From NCBI GenBank assembly GCA_017647245.1, contig JAGCKY010000063.1:1-19086 (forward strand): DNA of 19,086 nt. Direction: 5' to 3'. The notes under the pieces are model-generated. The model worked only from the letters and a program-made list of their open reading frames with translations. It was not told the DNA's origin and did not search any database. The DNA comes from Elusimicrobiaceae bacterium. GTDB taxonomy: Bacteria > Elusimicrobiota > Elusimicrobia > Elusimicrobiales > Elusimicrobiaceae. Shown piece after piece: positions 14,174-19,086 of this stretch. The position numbers and the translations under genes are program-made. Numbering within the stretch: the stretch's first letter is position 1; every line of letters starts with the position of its first letter.

Positions 14174-15511
14174 ATGACAGCTTACAAATCTACCTCACAA
14201 AAAAGCACATTGGACAGAACCTTATTTGGTGCGATGATAGGGTTGGCGGTGTTGGGGCTTTTGTGTATTATGTCTGCAGTAAACACGTTGGGTTTTTCCA
14301 ATGCGGTGGTCCGCACGCATTTGATTGCGTTGCCGCTGGGATTAATGGCCTTTTTTGTAGGGCGCAGTTTTAATTATCAAATTTTTGATGAACAATGGAA
14401 ACCCTTGTATGGAATTATTTGGGCGTTATTGGTCGGAGTGCTTTTATTTGGTACATACCAGCGCGGCAGTAAATCTTGGTTCGTGTTGCCATTTTTTTCT
14501 TTTCAACCGGCAGAATTATGCCGCGTGTTAGTTATTTTGGTGGCAGCGGCATTTTTAGACCGGCAGGGCCGTCGTATCCGCGATGTACGCACATTAATTT
14601 TGCTGGGCTGTTTAATTGCGCCGGTGTTTGGGTTGATTATGTTACAGCCGGATTTTTCTTCTATTGTTATTACCTTTCCGGCGTTATTGGTTTTATTGTA
14701 TTGCGCCGGGGTAAATGTTTTTTATTTGGCGATGTTATTAGTGTTTGCGGCTACAGCGGGATTTTTTACCTTGGCGTGGACGTACTTATATTTGCATCCG
14801 GAACTGCGCGATTATGCCATGCTAAATGTGTTTGCGGATTTATCTTCTAATGTTTGGTATATGCTGGGATTTGTAGGCGTACTGGTTGTGTTGGGATACC
14901 TGGTATGGTGGATTTTTAAACAATGGCGTATTACCCTACCGGTATTTTCCATTGTCATGGTAGGTCTGGTGATTCTGGCGGGCTTTTTCGGCTCGGTATT
15001 TGTGGACCGTCAAATGAAACCATATCAGCGCAAACGCGTGGAAGCCTTTTTAGCCCCGCAGTCTGACCCGCAAGGCGCGTCTTACAATGTGCGACAAGCG
15101 CAAATTGCCATGGGTTCAGGCGGCGTATGGGGAAAAGGTTTATTTTCAGGCACACAATCGCGCTTGGGTTTTGTACCGGAGAAACACACCGATTTTATTT
15201 TGGCAGTAGTGGGCGAAGAACTTGGCCTGTGGGGTACACTTTCGGTATTAGCACTTTATTTATTAATTTTATGGCGCATTGTAGCAATTGCGTATATGGC
15301 CAGTGATCGCTACGGCTATTTGGTGTGTAGCGGCATTTTTGGAATGTTTTTAACCTATATGCTGATAAACTTTGGCATGCTGATTGGGCTATTTCCGGTG
15401 GCGGGGATTCCGTTGCCGTTTATCTCGTACGGGGGGTCTAATCTGGTGTCAAGCATGCTGGCACTGGGTGTGGTGCAATCTGTCTATATGCGCCGTATTA
15501 CTTCCGGGTGA
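14174..15511 (+). CDS. rodA: Peptidoglycan glycosyltransferase RodA (SEDS family), enlarged
   Basis: RodA polymerises lipid II into glycan strands in partnership with PBP2. SEDS features are clear: QPAELCRVLVILVAAAFL (111-128), LQPDFSSIVI (157-166), VEAFLAPQSDPQGASYNVRQ (289-308), IAMGSGGVWGKG, GTQSRLGFVPEKHTDFILAVVGEE, with the catalytic-type aspartate D340, and PLPFISYGGSNLVSSMLALG (413-432). At 445 residues it is about 70 longer than typical RodA (about 370). The excess lies between about residues 205 and 275, just before the DRQMKPYQRKRVEAFL loop, and holds what look like two additional hydrophobic helices. GGGAG at 14163-14167 is a good ribosome site for ATG 14174. Confidence 0.96.
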   Translation: MTAYKSTSQKSTLDRTLFGAMIGLAVLGLLCIMSAVNTLGFSNAVVRTHLIALPLGLMAFFVGRSFNYQIFDEQWKPLYGIIWALLVGVLLFGTYQRGSKSWFVLPFFSFQPAELCRVLVILVAAAFLDRQGRRIRDVRTLILLGCLIAPVFGLIMLQPDFSSIVITFPALLVLLYCAGVNVFYLAMLLVFAATAGFFTLAWTYLYLHPELRDYAMLNVFADLSSNVWYMLGFVGVLVVLGYLVWWIFKQWRITLPVFSIVMVGLVILAGFFGSVFVDRQMKPYQRKRVEAFLAPQSDPQGASYNVRQAQIAMGSGGVWGKGLFSGTQSRLGFVPEKHTDFILAVVGEELGLWGTLSVLALYLLILWRIVAIAYMASDRYGYLVCSGIFGMFLTYMLINFGMLIGLFPVAGIPLPFISYGGSNLVSSMLALGVVQSVYMRRITSG

Positions 15512-15523
15512 TTAGAAAAGAGT

Positions 15524-16216
15524 ATGAACATAGCCCCAAAAATTTATAAAATGCGTGTAGGGTTTAGTGTGGCGGGATGTCCTGACCACAAACGTATTAT
15601 GACCATTTTGCGCGAGATGGTTTTGCGCAGCGGGTTGCCTTTTGAACCCGCAAAAGTAAATAAGAGTTGGCCGCGGTTGGCTTATGGTCCTGCTTTGGGA
15701 TATAAGCAATACAGCCTCGGTGAAGTGGCAGACCTGTATTTTTCTGCTCCCGTAAAAGAGACAGATGCGCAGGCTGCTTTAGTAAAATCCGCCTTGGACG
15801 GAGTACGCGTTTTGTGTGTGCGGCGTGTGCCGTATGCGTTGCCCTCCGTGATGAATTTGGCGGAAGTTATGCAGTACAGTGTGCAAGGAGATTTTTCATT
15901 CTACACTCCTGCAAACTGCGCGGAAGAATTTTTCCGCAAGCAACACATATACGTATCGGTGGTGGCGGACAGCGGGATGAGTATGCAGCGCGACTTGAAA
16001 CCTTTTATCCTGTCTGTGACGCAACCCCAACCTGACAAGTTAGAACTGCTTTTGCAAAAGCACGCAGATAAAATGGCCAAGCCCGAACATGTGATAGCGG
16101 CGTGGCTGAATATCCCGGTGCCGGCCGCGGAAGAATTTACCTTGTCGGAACTTAAATTTACAAGGGAAAAACTATATTGGCGTGACGGAGAAGGAAAATT
16201 GCACGCGATATGGTAA
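15524..16216 (+). CDS. DUF2344 (TIGR03936-type, radical SAM-linked) protein
   Basis: The function of this family is unknown. The 230-residue product begins with KMRVGFSVAGCPDHKRIMTI and continues REMVLRSGLPFEPAKVNKSWPRLAYGPAL, which resembles DUF2344's RIRFSKxGxLRFLSHLDLxR...RAGLPxxxSxGFxPHPKLSFGxAL. RVLCVRRVPYALPSVMNLAEVMQYSV further on matches the usual ...LPxxAPSLMxxVxxAxYxV. DUF2344 proteins are often fused to, or encoded beside, a radical SAM protein of TIGR03960 type and near an RNase E/G gene. The RNase gene does follow here, but no radical SAM gene is present next to it. A weak AAAAGAG precedes ATG 15524; a second in-frame ATG at 15551 is an alternative start. Family assignment is from remembered motifs, not a search. 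Confidence 0.75.
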   Translation: MNIAPKIYKMRVGFSVAGCPDHKRIMTILREMVLRSGLPFEPAKVNKSWPRLAYGPALGYKQYSLGEVADLYFSAPVKETDAQAALVKSALDGVRVLCVRRVPYALPSVMNLAEVMQYSVQGDFSFYTPANCAEEFFRKQHIYVSVVADSGMSMQRDLKPFILSVTQPQPDKLELLLQKHADKMAKPEHVIAAWLNIPVPAAEEFTLSELKFTREKLYWRDGEGKLHAIW

Positions 16217-16229
16217 GAGGATTTGTCGT

Positions 16230-17684
16230 ATGAACAAAAACATGGAAGAAGCACCGAAAGTAGAAGTATTAGTTAATACTTCTTTTGAAGAAACGCGTAT
16301 TGCGATTTTGGAAAACGACCGTATCAATGAACTGATGTGGGAACGCAGAGGTTCGTTAAATATCGTGGGCAACATTTATAAAGCTACGGTGGAAAATGTA
16401 TTGCCGGGTATTTCCAGTGCGTTTGCCAATATCGGCTATGAAAAAAATGCCTATCTTTACATTTCCGATATTTTGGGCGCAGATAGAAAAAACATTGATA
16501 AAGTGCTCAAAAAAGGCCAGCAAATTATGGTGCAGGTCGTTAAAGATGCCATTGGCACCAAGGGTATGAAAGTAACGATGGACGTCACTTTACCGGGGCG
16601 GTATTTGGTGCTTACGCCGCATCAAAGTTTTGTAGGAGTATCTAAAAACATTGAAGACAGCGAAGCGCGCCACAAACTCAATGATATTGTGCAGGAACTG
16701 GCGCAAAAGCATTTAAACGGCATGGGTTGTATCGTGCGTACGGAGGCCGAAGAAGCCACCAAAGAAGAATTAGAGCGCGAAGTAAAATACTTGTATCGCC
16801 AATGGCAGTCCATCATGAAAAAATTTGAAACATTGCCGTCTCCGGCTTTGTTGCATGAAGATATGGACGCGGTGTTACAAGTAGCGCGCGATGTGCTGTC
16901 CGAAAATGCAAAAGTATACTTGTTAGACAATGAAAAAGATTATGAGCGTGTGTTGGACTTTGTGAAGAAAAATTCACCGGAATTGGAAGACCGCGTAAAA
17001 CTTTACAAAGGCAAAACGCCGATTTTTGAAGCATACGGTATTGAGCCGGAAATTGATAATCTGCGCAAAATCAAATTGCCGCTTCCTAACGGGGGCAGTA
17101 TCATTATTCAAGAGGCGGAAAGTTTGTGCGCTATTGACGTGAACACGGGCAAATTTACCGGCAGTAAATCACAAGAAGAAACCGTTACGCAAACGAACAT
17201 TGAAGCCGCGCAGGAAATTGCGCACCAGTTGCGTTTGCGCAATATCGGCGGAATTATTGTAATTGATTTTATTGATATGCGCAAAGCGTCCAGCCGCCAC
17301 CGTGTGGTGGAAGCATTGGCAAATGCCGTACGCGGTGACCGTGCTAAAATCCGCATTTTACCCATTACCCGTTTGGGACTGGTGGAAATGACGCGCGAGC
17401 GCAAACGCGAAAGCACGGGCAGTTTTATCAGCGAAGAATGTCCGCAATGCCACGGCTCGGGCCGCGTACTTTCTGCGGAAAGTATGCGCATTAAAATACA
17501 GCGCGAAATTTATGATTTGACCAATGGCCGCCCGGGCGGAGTGTTGCGTGTGGTGTTGCACCCGGTTTTGGCCGAAGCGGTCAAAGCCAGACAAAGCGAT
17601 ATTGAAGAAAATATCCGCCGTTCTATTAAAATTCAGTCTGACCCGCAACTTTCGTGGGAAGATTACAAAATCGTATTAGAGTAA
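16230..17684 (+). CDS. rng: Ribonuclease G (RNase E/G family)
   Basis: RNase E/G enzymes cleave single-stranded AU-rich RNA and mature rRNA. The 484-residue product has an S1 domain at about residues 40-125, containing GNIYKATVENVLPGISSAFA (47-66). The catalytic magnesium aspartates lie in CAIDVNTGKFTG (D303) and IVIDFIDM (D346). The zinc-link CPQC (C404-C407) is in ECPQCHGSGRV. The length matches RNase G (about 489) and lacks the long degradosome tail of RNase E. The start at 16230 is preferred to the GTG at 16182 because AAGAGGA (16215-16221) is well spaced and the longer form would overlap the upstream gene by 35 bases. A GC-rich hairpin follows the stop. Confidence 0.96.
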   Translation: MNKNMEEAPKVEVLVNTSFEETRIAILENDRINELMWERRGSLNIVGNIYKATVENVLPGISSAFANIGYEKNAYLYISDILGADRKNIDKVLKKGQQIMVQVVKDAIGTKGMKVTMDVTLPGRYLVLTPHQSFVGVSKNIEDSEARHKLNDIVQELAQKHLNGMGCIVRTEAEEATKEELEREVKYLYRQWQSIMKKFETLPSPALLHEDMDAVLQVARDVLSENAKVYLLDNEKDYERVLDFVKKNSPELEDRVKLYKGKTPIFEAYGIEPEIDNLRKIKLPLPNGGSIIIQEAESLCAIDVNTGKFTGSKSQEETVTQTNIEAAQEIAHQLRLRNIGGIIVIDFIDMRKASSRHRVVEALANAVRGDRAKIRILPITRLGLVEMTRERKRESTGSFISEECPQCHGSGRVLSAESMRIKIQREIYDLTNGRPGGVLRVVLHPVLAEAVKARQSDIEENIRRSIKIQSDPQLSWEDYKIVLE

Positions 17685-17689
17685 TATAT

Positions 17690-17712
17690 ACCGCACGGCG
17701 TGTCCGTGCGGT
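17690..17712 (+). terminator. Stem-loop between rng and the amidase gene, terminator-like
   Basis: CCGCACGG (17691-17698) and CCGTGCGG (17704-17711) form a perfect 8-bp GC-rich stem with loop CGTGT; an outer A-T pair extends it to nine. The following bases are TTCTATT, only a loose U-tract, so termination would be partial at best. It starts five bases after the rng stop and ends six bases before the next ATG, filling the place where a ribosome site would be expected. It could be a leaky terminator, an mRNA stabiliser or a translational control element. Confidence 0.5.
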
Positions 17713-17718
17713 TCTATT

Positions 17719-19086
17719 ATGAAAAAAATTCTGCTGTGTTTGCTGGTGTGGGCTTTGGCTTGTGTTCCTGCGTTTGCGCAGGGAAAAACAAGCGTCTTGG
17801 TGCTCGGCAAAAATAAGGGCACGGTGGCTTCTATTAAAGCCAACGGGCATACTTTGTTAGACGCACAAAGCACCACCAAAAAAATCGGCGGCACGGTGGA
17901 ACTTTTTTCTGCGGCGCGGCAGCTTAAAGTAGCTTTCCCGGGAATGTATGCCATTTTGAGCGCTCCGTCACGCGATATCTTCATCAATGCCGAGCTGCAC
18001 AAACTTCCGGTAGAAGTAACCGTTTCGGGCGGGCGGATTTATGTGCCGGTGGAATTTTTCTTACTGCCGCAAGTGCAACAAGCATTAGACCGTGAAATTA
18101 CATTTGAAAATAATGCGCTGGTAGTGGAAAAACACTACAATGTAGCATTAGATGAAGTGGCCCAACTGACCGAGCAAGATGAGTTGCGCTTTACACTTCG
18201 CAATTCCTCTGCGTACTCGCTCAAACAGGTCAACGGGCATACCCTGCAAGTTACTTTTCCCAATGCCATTTTAAAACGCACCGCTACGCAACGGCCCAAA
18301 GATTCTTTTGTACGTTCATTTACGCTGTCGCAACGCGGCGCAGATACTGTATTGGAAATTATTTTAGGTACGCAAGGCAAACAATGGAAAACGACCGACA
18401 CCGCACACGGCGTCGTGGTAAGCGTATCTGCTAAACCGGTTGCTCCTGCGGCGGACCGGACGGTATTAGAGCCGTCGGTGGTGGCGGCAGAGCCGGAAAG
18501 TGAAGCACTGGTGCCCAGTGTATTAAGTGAAGAAGAAGATGATGCGGAAGAATTAGATTTGCATGCTACGGCAGCAGGCGTCACGCAAGCACCTGTGATG
18601 ACGGCGGCCGTGCCACCTACCATTAGTGCCGCGCCGCTCCCGGTGATGAAAGCTGTTTCCAAAGATAAGATCCGCATTGTAATAGACCCGGGCCACGGCG
18701 GTAAAGACCCCGGCGCAGTACGCAAAGGCAGTGCGCGTGAAAAAGAATTAAATTTGGCGGTTGCCAAGCACCTGTACAATTATTTGAAAAAGCAAAATTT
18801 TGATGTGAAATTAACGCGCGATAATGATACCTTTGTCACGTTGGCGGGCCGCAGTAAAATGGCCAATGAATATAAAGCCGATTTATTTATGTCCGTGCAC
18901 ACAAACGCGGCCAAACGCCCCACACCCAACGGGTTTGAAGTATATTTCCGTTCCGATAAAGCGACCGATAAAGAGGCGGCGGAAATTGCGGAATTTGAAA
19001 ACGAATCTTTGCAATACGAAGAAACGCATTACAGCTTTGTGGATAAGCTTTTGCAGTCGCTGGCGAAAAATGAATATATGAACGAA
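17719..19086 (+). CDS. Exported N-acetylmuramoyl-L-alanine amidase (3' end outside window)
   Basis: Amidase_3 enzymes cleave the amide bond between MurNAc and the stem peptide and are used in cell separation and wall turnover. The frame is open for 456 codons to the window edge. Residues 1-20 form a signal peptide (MKKILLCLLVWALACVPAFA, likely cut before Q21). Residues about 30-137 resemble a copper amine oxidase N-terminal-like stalk domain (GRIYVPVEFFLLP...ITFENNALVVE), a tentative match. Residues about 145-236 look like an AMIN-type domain. A low-complexity acidic/Ala-Pro linker (about 240-312) leads to the catalytic domain, with zinc ligands H326 (DPGHGGKDPGA), E341 (REKELNLAVA) and H394 (MSVHTNAA). 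The catalytic C-terminal end is missing. No Shine-Dalgarno sequence is visible; a stem-loop occupies that position. Similar to AmiC/CwlM-type enzymes, but I assign no symbol. Confidence 0.92.
   Translation, partial: MKKILLCLLVWALACVPAFAQGKTSVLVLGKNKGTVASIKANGHTLLDAQSTTKKIGGTVELFSAARQLKVAFPGMYAILSAPSRDIFINAELHKLPVEVTVSGGRIYVPVEFFLLPQVQQALDREITFENNALVVEKHYNVALDEVAQLTEQDELRFTLRNSSAYSLKQVNGHTLQVTFPNAILKRTATQRPKDSFVRSFTLSQRGADTVLEIILGTQGKQWKTTDTAHGVVVSVSAKPVAPAADRTVLEPSVVAAEPESEALVPSVLSEEEDDAEELDLHATAAGVTQAPVMTAAVPPTISAAPLPVMKAVSKDKIRIVIDPGHGGKDPGAVRKGSAREKELNLAVAKHLYNYLKKQNFDVKLTRDNDTFVTLAGRSKMANEYKADLFMSVHTNAAKRPTPNGFEVYFRSDKATDKEAAEIAEFENESLQYEETHYSFVDKLLQSLAKNEYMNE

Noticed and set aside
16182..16229. 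Upstream GTG start for rng adding 16 residues
   Set aside because: It would overlap the DUF2344 gene by 35 bases; the ATG at 16230 has a well-placed AAGAGGA.
18135..18779. Long antisense reading frame (about 214 codons, - strand) inside the amidase gene
   Set aside because: It is a shadow of the real gene: Ser/Thr/Ala-rich composition with no recognisable domain, while the + strand frame has a signal peptide and the amidase zinc motifs.

Overview
This window is a densely packed, single-strand (all +) bacterial chromosomal segment. It runs from the middle of the ribosomal spc operon, through the alpha operon, into a rod-shape/peptidoglycan-elongation cluster. The proteins are of bacterial type throughout. 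The gene order (spc operon, secY-adk-map-infA-rpmJ, alpha operon, then mreB directly behind rplQ, followed by mreC-mreD-mrdA-rodA, a DUF2344 gene and an RNase E/G gene) and the moderate GC content suggest a Gram-negative-type rod. My best guess, from gene order and protein flavour only, is a member of the Elusimicrobiota, perhaps gut-associated. That assignment is an inference and was not tested by alignment.

Layout. 1-3826: rplN (3' part only), rplX, rplE, rpsN (zinc type), rpsH, rplF, rplR, rpsE, rplO; rpmD (L30) is absent from its usual place between rpsE and rplO. 3826-6994: secY, a perfect 17-bp inverted repeat, adk, map, infA, rpmJ. 7016-9888: rpsM, rpsK, rpsD, rpoA, rplQ. 9889-10932: mreB, abutting rplQ and followed by a strong intrinsic terminator. 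11025-15511: mreC, mreD, mrdA (PBP2) and rodA, with overlapping or nearly touching genes. 15524-17684: DUF2344 protein and RNase G. 17719-end: an exported N-acetylmuramoyl-L-alanine amidase cut by the window edge.

How the genes work together. The first half makes ribosomal proteins, the core Sec translocon channel, the RNA polymerase alpha subunit and housekeeping enzymes of protein and nucleotide metabolism. MreB, MreC, MreD, PBP2 and RodA form the elongasome, which inserts peptidoglycan along the lateral wall. The terminal amidase cleaves peptidoglycan.

There is no gene-free stretch longer than 300 bases; the longest gaps are 91 bases (mreB-mreC), 75 bases (secY-adk) and 68 bases (rpsN-rpsH). 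I saw no tRNA, rRNA, CRISPR array, insertion sequence or phage gene. Most of the window is ordinary conserved core genome and I do not see a convincing new system. The items worth a second look are small: the secY-adk hairpin, the unattached Shine-Dalgarno sequence before rpsH, the half-lost zinc site in adenylate kinase, the RodA insertion, and the DUF2344 gene without its usual radical-SAM partner.
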